Assembly (NCBI RefSeq): GCF_030848565.1
Contig: NZ_JAVDDV010000010.1
Coordinates: forward strand, 62,001 to 126,000
DNA from: Natronolimnohabitans sp. A-GB9
Lineage (GTDB): Archaea; Halobacteriota; Halobacteria; Halobacteriales; Natrialbaceae
Direction of reading: 5' to 3'
Length of the DNA: 64,000 nt
Shown here piece after piece: positions 10,276-18,518 of the stretch (position 1 is the first letter of the stretch; the number at the start of each line of letters is the position of its first letter). The notes under the pieces were generated by a model. That model was not told the DNA's origin and ran no database searches. It saw only the letters and a program-made list of their open reading frames with translations. The position numbers and the translations under genes were made by a program.

Positions 10276-10283
10276 GTATAAAG
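10276..10283 (-). promoter_or_regulatory. TATA box of the HTH-HTH-SDR operon
   Basis: On the minus strand the sequence ACTTTATACG is centred about 30 nt upstream of the ATG at 10250/10247. That is the spacing expected for a haloarchaeal promoter with a very short leader. Confidence 0.5.
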
Positions 10284-11034
10284 TTGACTGAGGTATGAAA
10301 ACAAATACCACAAAGTCAGCCCCGTCGGGGGTATTCGCGACGACTATCATTCGGTCGTCGGAACCGATCCTGCCGGAGTTCATTGACAACAAGTAACAAG
10401 ATTTGGAGAGGTCGTCCCTGGCTCTCCGTTCCGGATGGGGAGAAGAACCGCTATTGGACGACCTTTCGACATGAACTTCGATGCCGTCCGTGGAGGAAAG
10501 TGGATGATGTCCACGAGTGACCGTTGCCGGCGGTCAGTCGTGTCTGGCGGGACCAGTATTCACGACTCTGGTATGCCCGCAGTTGACCATATGGTTCGAC
10601 GGGAAAAGATTTGGCCCCAACATGGTTTGGTACGTGTGAAGCCGACGGATAGCTGCCCCCCTCTCTGTGCTCGAGCGGCAGTGGCTGCGATCCGTTGCTG
10701 CCGACTGTTGGCCACTGTCTCCTCAGTCACCCTAATTCCATCCTTGATCAGTTTTTCATCTCCCTCTCAGCCGTACGTTGTCCTCCTTAACCCGAATCTA
10801 AATGCCGAATCTCTTTTTGAATAGCAAATCTGAGGCCATTCAATTTCTGTATCGAAATCAGCTGCAGTAGATTTATAAATTCCACGCCGATACGAACTGA
10901 TATACAGGTGGGCGGAACAGAGCCCGAGTCGATCCACAGCCGTCCACTACTCCAGTCGAGACGCGACAACCGCTCCGGGCTTACACACGATCTCATATGT
11001 GCAGTCTTAGTGAAAAGAAACGAGGGTGGTATCG
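10284..11034. other. Gene-poor, relatively AT-rich intergenic region
   Basis: About 750 nt between the divergent HTH operon and trkA, clearly richer in A+T than the flanks. Short open frames exist on both strands (for example 10435-10824 plus), but they lack haloarchaeal acidity and codon bias and resemble no family I know. A TATA-like TTTATAAATT near 10870 could serve trkA with a long leader. I see no RNA gene. The region may be an old insertion remnant or simply a long regulatory spacer. Confidence 0.4.
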
Positions 11035-12369
11035 ATGCGCGTGATTATCGTTGGTGCTGGTGACGTCGGCAGATCGATCGCCGAAAATCTCGAGACCGCA
11101 CACGATGTCGTCGTAATCGACCGCGACGATACCATCGTCGAGGATCTCACCTACTCGCTTGACGTCCTCGCGATCCACGGCGACGGAACCGAACTCGAGA
11201 CGCTTCGAGCGGCTGGCATCGATCAGGCCGGTCTCGTAATCGCCTGTACGGACAGCGACGAAACGAACGTCGTCGTCTGTGGGGCGGCGAAGACGGTTTC
11301 GGATACGTTTACGATCGCTCGCGTCCGGCGTCGAACTCTGCTCGAGACGTGGAACGACTCGGACGACGCGTTCGGCGTCGATTTCATGGTCTGTACCGAT
11401 CTGCTGGTCGCCCAGACGATCTTTCGGATCTGCGGACTGCCAGCGGCACAGGACGTCGACCTGTTCGCAAGTGGTCTCGTTCGGATGGCCGAGTTCGATA
11501 TCGACGAACACAGCCCCGTAGCCAACGAACCCGTCCACGAGGCCGATCGGTACGACTCCCTTACGTTCGCGGCGGTCTTCCGTGACGGGGAGATGATCGT
11601 CCCCAGCGGTGACACCGTTCTCCGACCGACCGACCGGGTAGTCGTGATCGGCAGCCACGAATCCGTCGCCGACTTCGGTACCGATATTGCGGTGGCGGGC
11701 GGCGATCGAGCGGACGAGATCGTCATCGTCGGGGCCAGCGAAATCGGATACCAGACCGCTCGCGAGTTCGAATCCCACGGCTATCGGCCACGACTCATCG
11801 AGCAAGACCCCGTCCGAGCTCGCGACGTCGCCGAAACACTCACCGACACGTTGGTACTCGAAAGCGATGCGACCGATATCGAGTTTCTCGATCGAGAGCA
11901 TATCGACGAGGCGGATATCGTCATTTCGGCCCTCGATGGTGACGAAAAGAACTTACTCGCCTCACTGCTTGCTCGCCGACTCGGCGTCGACCGCACCGTC
12001 GCAGTGATCGAAAATCTCGAGTACGCCGACCTCTTCGAAACGGTCGGTATCGACGTCGCCGTAAACCCTCGTGAGGAGACCGCCGAGGAGATCGTCCGCT
12101 TTACACGTGCCGATCACACGGAGAAACTCGCGATGCTCGAACACGATCGCGCGGAGGTTATCGAGTTCGAGGTCAGCGAAGACAGCGAACTCCTCGCCGG
12201 ACCGATTCAGGACGTGACCGATGAGCTCCCCGATGGGGTCGTCATCGGCGCTCTCTGCCGCGATGGCGAACACATCACACCCCGAGGGACGACCGTCATC
12301 CAACCCGGGGATCACGTCGTCGTCTTCGTCGACGCAGCCGTTCTCGACGAGATTCTGGAGGCGATCTGA
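11035..12369 (+). CDS. trkA: Trk potassium uptake system NAD-binding subunit TrkA
   Basis: A 444-residue cytosolic gating protein with two tandem RCK units. Each has a Rossmann NAD-binding half (MRVIIVGAGDVGRSIAENL at the start; EIVIVGASEIGYQTA near residue 220) followed by a TrkA-C domain (for example TPRGTTVIQPGDHVVVF near the end). It binds the membrane subunit TrkH and controls K+ entry, central to the salt-in strategy of haloarchaea. The ATG at 11035 follows GAGGGTGGT; a GTG three codons upstream is less likely. Its stop directly abuts the trkH start codon, so the two are co-translated. Confidence 0.93.
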   Translation: MRVIIVGAGDVGRSIAENLETAHDVVVIDRDDTIVEDLTYSLDVLAIHGDGTELETLRAAGIDQAGLVIACTDSDETNVVVCGAAKTVSDTFTIARVRRRTLLETWNDSDDAFGVDFMVCTDLLVAQTIFRICGLPAAQDVDLFASGLVRMAEFDIDEHSPVANEPVHEADRYDSLTFAAVFRDGEMIVPSGDTVLRPTDRVVVIGSHESVADFGTDIAVAGGDRADEIVIVGASEIGYQTAREFESHGYRPRLIEQDPVRARDVAETLTDTLVLESDATDIEFLDREHIDEADIVISALDGDEKNLLASLLARRLGVDRTVAVIENLEYADLFETVGIDVAVNPREETAEEIVRFTRADHTEKLAMLEHDRAEVIEFEVSEDSELLAGPIQDVTDELPDGVVIGALCRDGEHITPRGTTVIQPGDHVVVFVDAAVLDEILEAI

Positions 12370-13905
12370 ATGCGATGGACCCTCCACGTCGACTGGCGGG
12401 CCGGGTTGAGTCTCGTCGGGACGATCCTCGCGTTCGTCTCGCTCGCGTTTACGGTGCCGATCGTCGTCGCGCTTCTCTACGGCGGCGACGACCTGTGGGT
12501 GTTCGTCGTCTCGATGCTCCTCACCGCCGGATTCGGTCTTGGACTTCGCCAACTCGATCCCGACCCCGATCCGGGTGCGCGGGAGGCGTTTTTCATCGTC
12601 GCGATGGCGTGGTTGCTCGTCGCCGTCTTCGGTGCCGTCCCGTACGTCCTCGCGGGCAACGGGACCGTCTCACAGCCGGTAAACGCCCTGTTCGAGAGTA
12701 TGAGTGGATTCACGACGACTGGCGCGACGGTCATGGGCGACATCTCGTTCGACACCCACTCTCGAGCGATGTTGATGTGGCGCCAGCTTACCCAGTGGAT
12801 CGGCGGCATGGGGATCATCGTCCTCGCGGTCGCGATCCTCTCACAGCTGGCGGTCGGTGGAGCACAGTTGATGGAAGCCGAAACGCCCGGTCCGGGCGTC
12901 TCGAAGCTGACGCCACATATCGCTGAAACCGCTCGCGTCCTCTGGATCGCATACGTCGGTCTCACGGCCCTGTTCATCGCGTTGCTGTATGCGCTTCATC
13001 TGCTTGGCTACGCGCCGAATATGGATCTCTACAACGCGTTCGCTCACGGCTTCACGACGCTCCCGACCGGTGGCTTCTCGCCGGAAGCGCGGAGCATCGA
13101 AGCGTTCTCTCCCGCGGTTCAGTGGCTCGTCGTTCCGTTCATGTTCGTCGCGGGGGTCAACTTCGTGCTGTGGTGGCACGTCATCTCGGGCGACCCGTGG
13201 CGGCTCGTCCGCGACAACGAGTTCCGACTCTATCTCGGAGCAGTCTCGGGTCTCACGATCGTCGGGACGGCGATGCTCTTTCTCTCGGCACTCGAAACGC
13301 CCGCGACCGGCCAGATCGGCGGCAACCTCGAGCGATCGGCACGGTATGCCGCCTTCCAGATCGCTTCGCTGACGAACTCGACGGGGTATGCGAACATGGA
13401 CTTCGACGCGTGGAGCGGTCCCGCGAAGGGACTCTTGCTGTTTGCGATGTTCATCGGCGGCTCCACCGGGTCGACCGGCGGTGGGATCAAGGTGCTTCGC
13501 TGGCTGGTGATCCTCAAGACGCTTCGCCGCGAACTCTTCACGTCGGTTCATCCAGAAGCGGTCCGTCCCGTGCGAATGAACGGCCGTGCCCTCGACGAGG
13601 AAGCGATCCGTGGGATCTACGCCTTTACCCTGTTGTACATCGTGATCTTCTTCGTCGGCGTGGGTCTGTTCGCAGCCGACGCCGCCCGCGTCGGGTTCGA
13701 GGTTGAACTGCTAGACGTCATCAGCGCGTCGATCGCGACTCTCGGCAACATCGGCCCAGGACTTGGAACGGTTACCGGACCGATGGGCGGTTATCTCGAG
13801 TTCCCGACCTCTTCGAAACTCCTGATGATCCTCTACATGTGGATCGGCCGACTCGAGATCTTCCCAGTACTCGTGTTACTGACGAAAGCGTACTGGCAGT
13901 CCTGA
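12370..13905 (+). CDS. trkH: Trk potassium uptake channel TrkH
   Basis: A 511-residue membrane protein of the TrkH/KtrB superfamily. Four pore-loop regions of the type SGFTTTGAT (near residue 112), THGFTTLPTGGFS-like (near residue 225), TNSTGYANMDF (near residue 336) and TLGNIGPG (near residue 455) can be seen between hydrophobic helices, each with the expected Gly of the K+ filter. It follows trkA without a gap and forms the complete TrkAH importer. Its TGA stop coincides with the first base of a palindromic intergenic element. Confidence 0.94.
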   Translation: MRWTLHVDWRAGLSLVGTILAFVSLAFTVPIVVALLYGGDDLWVFVVSMLLTAGFGLGLRQLDPDPDPGAREAFFIVAMAWLLVAVFGAVPYVLAGNGTVSQPVNALFESMSGFTTTGATVMGDISFDTHSRAMLMWRQLTQWIGGMGIIVLAVAILSQLAVGGAQLMEAETPGPGVSKLTPHIAETARVLWIAYVGLTALFIALLYALHLLGYAPNMDLYNAFAHGFTTLPTGGFSPEARSIEAFSPAVQWLVVPFMFVAGVNFVLWWHVISGDPWRLVRDNEFRLYLGAVSGLTIVGTAMLFLSALETPATGQIGGNLERSARYAAFQIASLTNSTGYANMDFDAWSGPAKGLLLFAMFIGGSTGSTGGGIKVLRWLVILKTLRRELFTSVHPEAVRPVRMNGRALDEEAIRGIYAFTLLYIVIFFVGVGLFAADAARVGFEVELLDVISASIATLGNIGPGLGTVTGPMGGYLEFPTSSKLLMILYMWIGRLEIFPVLVLLTKAYWQS

Positions 13906-14014
13906 TACTGCCGGACAGAACGATTCACCGATCGGTCGCGCGACTGTGGCCGTCCCAACGGGTGACGGCCGCGCGTTCGCGACCGACGTGTTACTGACTG
14001 CTGTCCGGCAGTAT
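13905..14014. repeat. Palindromic intergenic element, 110 bp, stop-codon anchored
   Basis: The ends ATACTGCCGGACAG (13905-13918) and CTGTCCGGCAGTAT (14001-14014) are perfect 14-bp inverted repeats. The interior holds nested inverted repeats (GGCCGTC/GACGGCC; GGTCGCG/CGCGACC). The reverse complement of this element matches the element at 54255-54363 over its whole length. The left end shares its first base with the trkH stop codon. Confidence 0.85.
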
Positions 14015-14091
14015 GACCGACTCGCTCTCCTCGAGGCGACGACGCCGAACGAAATCGCGGACGTCTGGACAGTAGACATCGTAGAACACGG

Positions 14092-14203
14092 GCCGGTGGA
14101 GGGATTTGCCGCTCACGAGTTTGCTCGCGGCAAAAGTAAGCCGGTGGAGGGATTTGAACCACGGTCGGAGCAACCTCCTCCCTGATTCAAATCCCTCCAC
14201 GGC
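14092..14203. repeat. Partial duplicates of the tRNA-Thr 3' end
   Basis: The 3' terminal part of the neighbouring tRNA-Thr gene (on the plus strand GCCGGTGGAGGGATTT...) appears at 14092-14107, again as a 21-nt copy at 14140-14160, and once inverted at 14185-14203. None can fold as a full tRNA. Each direct copy is preceded by a related flank (TTGCTCG/TTCGTCG ... CAAAAG/CAGAAG). Confidence 0.8.
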
Positions 14204-14241
14204 TCGCTTCGCTCCTCACGTGATGTTCGTCGCAGAAGACA

Positions 14242-14315
14242 AGCCGGTGGAGGGATTTGAACCCTCGACCTAATCCTTACGAAGGATTCGCTCTGCCAGT
14301 CTGAGCTACACCGGC
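14242..14315 (-). tRNA. tRNA-Thr (anticodon CGT)
   Basis: The minus strand folds as a 74-nt tRNA. The acceptor pairs GCCGGTG with CACCGGC and the D-arm has GTAGCTCAGACTGGCAGAGC. The anticodon stem ATCC/GGAT encloses the loop TTCGTAA, giving anticodon CGT, and the T-arm contains GGTTCAAATCC. The discriminator is U, as in archaeal tRNA-Thr. CCA is not encoded and no intron is seen. Confidence 0.95.
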
Positions 14316-14411
14316 ACGCGTCGTGTCCACCTAATCGTAGGGGCGATACCAGCCATAAGGATTGCGAATCGTTCCGGTCGTGGGGATTGTTCGCGTGCGA
14401 CTCGAGTCAGG

Positions 14412-15443
14412 TCAGCGCTCGAGGCGGACGTCCAGACAGACGTTCAGTTCGTGTGGGGCATACGAGCGAACGACACGCTCGGTCTCGACTGTGACGTCGT
14501 ACTCGGGGTCGGCGGCCTCGCGGATCGCCTGCTCTCCGGGCCCGAAGGGGTCGTCTTCGTGTTGGATATCGTAGTAGTGGAGGGTACAGTCGTCGCCGGC
14601 GATGGTGACGGCCGACTCGAGGAACTCGTCGGCGCTGTGTGGGAGGTTCATCACGATGCGGTTGGCCCACCCCTCGTACTCGTCGGCGATCTCGGTCACG
14701 TCCGCACGAATCGCCGTGACGCGGTCTTCGACGCCGTTTCGACGGGCGTTTTCCCGCAGATACTCGATCGCGTCCGCGTTGACGTCGACACCGACACACT
14801 CCGCGCCGCGTTTCGCGAACGGGATGACGAAGGGACCGACGCCGGCGAACATGTCGAACGCCCGTTCGTTCGTCGTTTGTTGGTGCTGCCCGTTTGCGCG
14901 TTCCGAGGCGCGACGCGTCCCGCTTCCGATCTGCTCGGCGACTCGGTTCCGTTCGGTTGCCAGCCGCGGCGAGAAGTATACCTCGGCGAGATCTAACGCG
15001 AACTCACAGCCGTACTCGCGGTGGACGACCTCCGTGTCGTCGCCGGCCAGCAGGTCCCAGTCGCGGACCCGTGTCTCACCTTTGACCTTCGATTGCTTGT
15101 TCAGGACGGTCTCGAGGGGGAGATCCGACTCGAGGATCGCGTCGGCGATCTCGCGGGCGCGCTCGTCGTCGTCCTCGTCGAGTAAGGCCGCCCGCCCGAG
15201 TCGCTCGTAGGACGGCTCGTATCCGAGCAGGTCAGCAGGCGTGGTCTGGCTCTCGCGTTCCTCGAGCGGCCGGGAAGCGACCTCGAGGTCGTCGGGAACC
15301 GCTTCGGGGTCGGTGACGGGAATGTAGAGACTGCCGTCGTCGACCGTGAGCTCGTAGCCGTCGTCGATCAGGTCCGCGTCCGCGAGTCGCTGTCGCGTGG
15401 CTTCGCCCTCCTCGCGCGGGACGCGGACGCAGGGCACGTCCAT
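14412..15443 (-). CDS. trm5: tRNA (guanine37-N1)-methyltransferase Trm5
   Basis: A 343-residue class I SAM methyltransferase. The N-terminal archaeal Trm5 region (MDVPCVRVPREEGE start, DDLEVASRPL) precedes the D2 linker (TVLNKQSKVKG) and the catalytic domain. That domain has SAM motif FDMFAGVGPFVIPFAKRGA near residue 200 and the NLPHSADEFL motif that contacts guanosine. It makes m1G37, preventing frameshifting. The ATG at 15443 gives the family-typical N-terminus; the frame extends upstream as an implausible Ser/Arg-rich stretch. It lies just downstream of tRNA-Thr on the same strand and is divergent from the Rieske gene. Confidence 0.92.
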   Translation of the reverse strand: MDVPCVRVPREEGEATRQRLADADLIDDGYELTVDDGSLYIPVTDPEAVPDDLEVASRPLEERESQTTPADLLGYEPSYERLGRAALLDEDDDERAREIADAILESDLPLETVLNKQSKVKGETRVRDWDLLAGDDTEVVHREYGCEFALDLAEVYFSPRLATERNRVAEQIGSGTRRASERANGQHQQTTNERAFDMFAGVGPFVIPFAKRGAECVGVDVNADAIEYLRENARRNGVEDRVTAIRADVTEIADEYEGWANRIVMNLPHSADEFLESAVTIAGDDCTLHYYDIQHEDDPFGPGEQAIREAADPEYDVTVETERVVRSYAPHELNVCLDVRLER

Positions 15444-15567
15444 ACCCGGACGGAGCCGACGAGTCGCCGTAACGGTGACGTTTCGCGACGCTCCGGCGGT
15501 GGACCGCCCACGACCCGTCGACGTGCAGCGTGAACGGTTTTCCGGCGGCCGAACGCAAATAGGCGAT

Positions 15568-16032
15568 ATGCGGGAGCTCACGACCGTGGCGACAGTCCTC
15601 GAGGAGGGATCGTGGCTGTTTACGGTACGAGACCAGTACGGCGACTGCGAGGAGGCGATCCTCGTTCCTTGCGAGGATAGCGTGGAACACGATTCCACTG
15701 GCAGTCGGACTCCGGCCGACAACGACGTCGAGGCGTGGATCAACCGCTGTACGCACCAGGACCAGCGGTTCGACACCGGTGATGGCGTTCCGATGCGGGA
15801 AGGACAGCTCATCTGTCCGCGACACGGGTCGATGTTCGACGCCTGCTCGGGCTACTGTGACAACGGCGAGGCAGCCGACACGACGCTACCGTCGGTCGAG
15901 ATCAGCATCGGCGACGACGGCACGATCCGTCTCACCGACGACGAGTTGTCGTTCGTTGGCGAGGGTGGTATCGACGACAACGATACCGAAGACGAGGGTG
16001 GGCCGACGTCGACGTCACACATCTCCTTTTGA
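15568..16032 (+). CDS. Rieske [2Fe-2S] domain protein
   Basis: A 154-residue protein built on one Rieske fold. The cluster ligands are in CTHQDQRF and, about 20 residues later, CPRHGSMFD, giving the pattern CxH...CxxH. No transmembrane segment or signal is visible, so it is cytosolic like ferredoxin subunits of dioxygenases or assimilatory enzymes. It is followed by a short acidic tail ending in TSTSHISF. No oxygenase partner is adjacent, so its redox partner is unknown. The ATG at 15568 is used because it begins just before the conserved beta strand; the upstream in-frame region overlaps trm5 and looks non-coding. Confidence 0.85.
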   Translation: MRELTTVATVLEEGSWLFTVRDQYGDCEEAILVPCEDSVEHDSTGSRTPADNDVEAWINRCTHQDQRFDTGDGVPMREGQLICPRHGSMFDACSGYCDNGEAADTTLPSVEISIGDDGTIRLTDDELSFVGEGGIDDNDTEDEGGPTSTSHISF

Positions 16033-16091
16033 TCGGGATCGAACTCGTCTGACGAGTGACGACGATTGCTCTGGGGAACGTGACAAGGGAC

Positions 16092-16598
16092 AGGATCGTG
16101 TGAAATCGAGGGCAATGCACGAAACCGCTCGATTCTGTCCGACGAGAGTGGGACTGACCGTCCAAGAGGCACGATCACCTGGCGCTGCAGTGTTCCGGGG
16201 AGCCGGACCACGAGTCGATTCCACACTCCGGCTTTCCGGAGTGCAATCGTTGCTACGCCGAACGAACTATTAAAACTAGGGTAGGATAGATTTTGATTTA
16301 GTCTTATCAAACTCTCATTAGCTATGGGTGGACCAGACGATAGTCAGTTCGAGAAACACAACAGACACTAATCGACAAGGTTGAGATAGCATGGTCCGAG
16401 GGAAATGGACGAAACCGCTCGATTCTCGAGAGCGAGACTGACCACGAACGCTCTCGTCCCTTCTCGCAGGAGTTCACCTGGCATTGCAGTGATCCGGGAA
16501 GCCGGAACACGAGCCGATTCCACACTCCGGTCGTCCGGAGTGCAATCGTTGCTACGTCGAATGGGATATTAAAGCTAGGGTATAGAAATTATATTTTT
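16092..16598. repeat. Two diverged tandem copies (period 290 bp) with a conserved hairpin
   Basis: Segments at about 16092-16300 and 16384-16598 align with roughly 70-75% identity by eye. Both contain a perfect hairpin: CACTCCGG with loop CTTT at 16224-16243, and the same stem with loop TCGT at 16523-16542. An outer stem CGATT/AATCG is also kept in both (16216-16249 and 16515-16548). Each copy ends in an AT-rich stretch (CTATTAAAACTAGGG; ATATTAAAGCTAGGG). On the minus strand both copies also keep a short frame reading GVWNRLV-RLPG. Whether this is a structured RNA, decayed mobile DNA or a small peptide is not decided. The convergent genes on either side leave the region otherwise empty. Confidence 0.65.
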
Positions 16599-16610
16599 AG
16601 GCAGAGCTAA
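16597..16610. promoter_or_regulatory. Orphan DtxR/SirR-type operator
   Basis: TTAGGCAGAGCTAA has the same TTAG-N6-CTAA architecture as the two operators beside the transporter and repressor genes. It lies beyond the 3' end of the permease gene, where no start codon is evident, so it may serve an unrecognised small transcript or be a chance match. Confidence 0.4.
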
Positions 16611-16648
16611 TTCGGTCGTTAGTCATAGGTGTGGGACGACCGGTTGTC

Positions 16649-16727
16649 ATACTGTCGGACAGGAGTCCTGAAGCGGGGTCGCCGGACGGAAGCAGCGAAC
16701 TCTCACAATAGTTTTGTCCGGCAGGAG
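16649..16727. repeat. Palindromic intergenic element, 79 bp
   Basis: A diverged member of the 80-bp subfamily: left end ATACTGTCGGACAG, right end TTGTCCGGCAGGAG. Its interior (TCACAATAGTT before the right end) matches the elements at 21397 and 60972. It lies about 10 nt beyond the stop codon of the permease gene. Confidence 0.7.
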
Positions 16728-16736
16728 AAATCACTG

Positions 16737-17699
16737 CTAGCTACCGCGTGCGAGTGAGCCGAGGTAGATGACGATCGCGGTGATGATGATCATGGGACCG
16801 GTCGCGACACCCAGGTCGTACGAAAGGAGAATGCCGCCGATAACGGCGATCTGACCGAAAACGACCGAGAGGACGAGCCCGCGGTTGAAGCTGTTGGTGA
16901 TCTGCATCGCTGCGGCGACCGGAATGACGAGCATTCCAGCCACGAGGATCGCTCCGAGGATCTGCATGGCCGCGACGACGACCAGCGCCGTCAGGACGAT
17001 CAACAGCGTGTCGTAGAACCAGACGTTGATCCGTGCGAGCCGTGCTGCCTCACGGTCGAACGTGATGAACTTCAGCTGTTTGTGGGTCAACCCGATGGTG
17101 AGACCAACGAGCAACGCGAGTCCGACCATCAACTGGACGTTCTCGAAGGGAACGAACAGGATGTCGCCGAACAGGTAGCTCTCGACGGTCGCGCTGAAGA
17201 CGACGCCGTAAGAGATCACCGCGATCCCGACGGCGAACCCGCCAGTGAGCATGATCGCGATGGGAATGTCCGCATACCCGTCGGTTTTCACTGCGATGTA
17301 CTGCATTCCCAGCGCAGAGATGGCTGCAACGACCATCGCCCACGCGAGTGGGTAGTCCAACGCCGGGACGGACGCACCGACGAACAGTCCGATCGCGACA
17401 CCCCCGAACGCCGTGTGTGCGAGAGCTTCACCGATGAGAGCCATCTGACGGTTGACGAGGTACGCGCCGACGACCGGTGCAGTAACGCCGATGAGTACGC
17501 CCGCGGTGAACCCGTGCTGGATGAACGTACTCCTGACCAGCCAGTGGCCGTTGAATACCGTTTCCATTCCACCCCAGAACAGATCGAAGAGCGGCGGGAA
17601 AACCCAGACGATGAACGCGCCGAACGCGAGTAACACCAGCGGAATTCCGACCGCTAGAAGTCCGACGTCCCACCGCTGCCGGCCCTGCTCGACTGCCAC
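16737..17699 (-). CDS. Metal ABC transporter permease (ZnuB/MntB family)
   Basis: A 320-residue permease with about eight to nine hydrophobic segments, of the ABC-3 family that moves Zn2+ or Mn2+. A typical cytoplasmic loop segment with GEALAHTAFGGVAIG sits near residue 90, where the ATPase docks. The start is 2 nt downstream of the ATPase stop, so translation is coupled. It is the last gene of the substrate-binding protein-ATPase-permease operon. Cargo cannot be read from the permease; the neighbouring DtxR/SirR-type regulator favours manganese, as reported for the Halobacterium SirR-controlled system. Confidence 0.9.
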   Translation of the reverse strand: MAVEQGRQRWDVGLLAVGIPLVLLAFGAFIVWVFPPLFDLFWGGMETVFNGHWLVRSTFIQHGFTAGVLIGVTAPVVGAYLVNRQMALIGEALAHTAFGGVAIGLFVGASVPALDYPLAWAMVVAAISALGMQYIAVKTDGYADIPIAIMLTGGFAVGIAVISYGVVFSATVESYLFGDILFVPFENVQLMVGLALLVGLTIGLTHKQLKFITFDREAARLARINVWFYDTLLIVLTALVVVAAMQILGAILVAGMLVIPVAAAMQITNSFNRGLVLSVVFGQIAVIGGILLSYDLGVATGPMIIITAIVIYLGSLARGS

Positions 17700-17701
17700 C
17701 G

Positions 17702-18454
17702 TCAGTCACCCCCCGCGACCTGTCTCGAGCTGACTGCTCTGGCCGAGCTAAACGCCTGTTCTAACGCGCCGCTCTCGAGAAACGGCCCCGTCTCACAGTG
17801 TTCGTACAGCTCACCGTCGAGACAGGCCATCGTGTCTGCGTACTCGCTGACGGTGTTGATGTCGTGTTCGATCAGGACGATCGTGATCCCGTCTTCGTTG
17901 AGTTCGGTGAGGAGGTCGTAGAACTGTTCGACGACGTCGGCGTCGACGCCGACCGTCGGTTCGTCGAGCGCGAGCAGGTCGGCCTCCGACGCCAGCGCAC
18001 GGGCGATGTACGCTCGTTGTCGCTGTCCCCCCGAGAGGTTGCTGATCCGTCGGTCGGCGAACGGCTCCATTCCGACTTTCGCTATCGCCTCGTCGATGAT
18101 GGCGTGATCGTCCGAACTGAGTCGCCTGAGACCGGCGTGTGGATATCGCCCCATCTCGACGACCTCGCGGACGGTGACCGGCATCATCGAGTCGGCGTCC
18201 GTCGAGTGTTGCGAGACATATCCCAGTCGTGTGCCCTCGGTAAACTCCTCGACGGGTGTATCGAACAACTCGACGTGACCGGAGTCCGGCGACCGTAATC
18301 CGAGCATGATCTCTAGCAGGGTCGTCTTCCCCGACCCGTTGGGACCGACCAATCCCAGAAATTCCCCTTCCTCGATCGACATGGAGACGTCTCTCAGCAC
18401 CGGTTGGTTGCTGTAGGCGAAGCTGACGTTCTCGACGGAAATAGCAGATGTCAT
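17702..18454 (-). CDS. Metal ABC transporter ATP-binding protein (ZnuC/MntA-type)
   Basis: A 250-residue ABC ATPase with Walker A GPNGSGKTT near residue 38, signature LSGGQRQRAYIARAL, Walker B LLALDEPTVGVD and switch His in IEHDINTV. The C-terminal MACLDGELYEHCETGPFLE matches the metal-uptake branch. It sits between the substrate-binding protein (64 nt upstream) and the permease (2 nt downstream). Confidence 0.92.
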   Translation of the reverse strand: MTSAISVENVSFAYSNQPVLRDVSMSIEEGEFLGLVGPNGSGKTTLLEIMLGLRSPDSGHVELFDTPVEEFTEGTRLGYVSQHSTDADSMMPVTVREVVEMGRYPHAGLRRLSSDDHAIIDEAIAKVGMEPFADRRISNLSGGQRQRAYIARALASEADLLALDEPTVGVDADVVEQFYDLLTELNEDGITIVLIEHDINTVSEYADTMACLDGELYEHCETGPFLESGALEQAFSSARAVSSRQVAGGD

Positions 18455-18518
18455 TGTGGCTGTTTCGTCTTAGTGCGTATTTGGCGGCTATAAGGATAAA
18501 GTTGTGTCTCTCTAAACG

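Noticed and set aside
10435-10824. 129-codon plus-strand frame in the AT-rich spacer
   Set aside because: Cys/Ser/Arg-rich with no acidic bias, no promoter fit and no recognisable domain.
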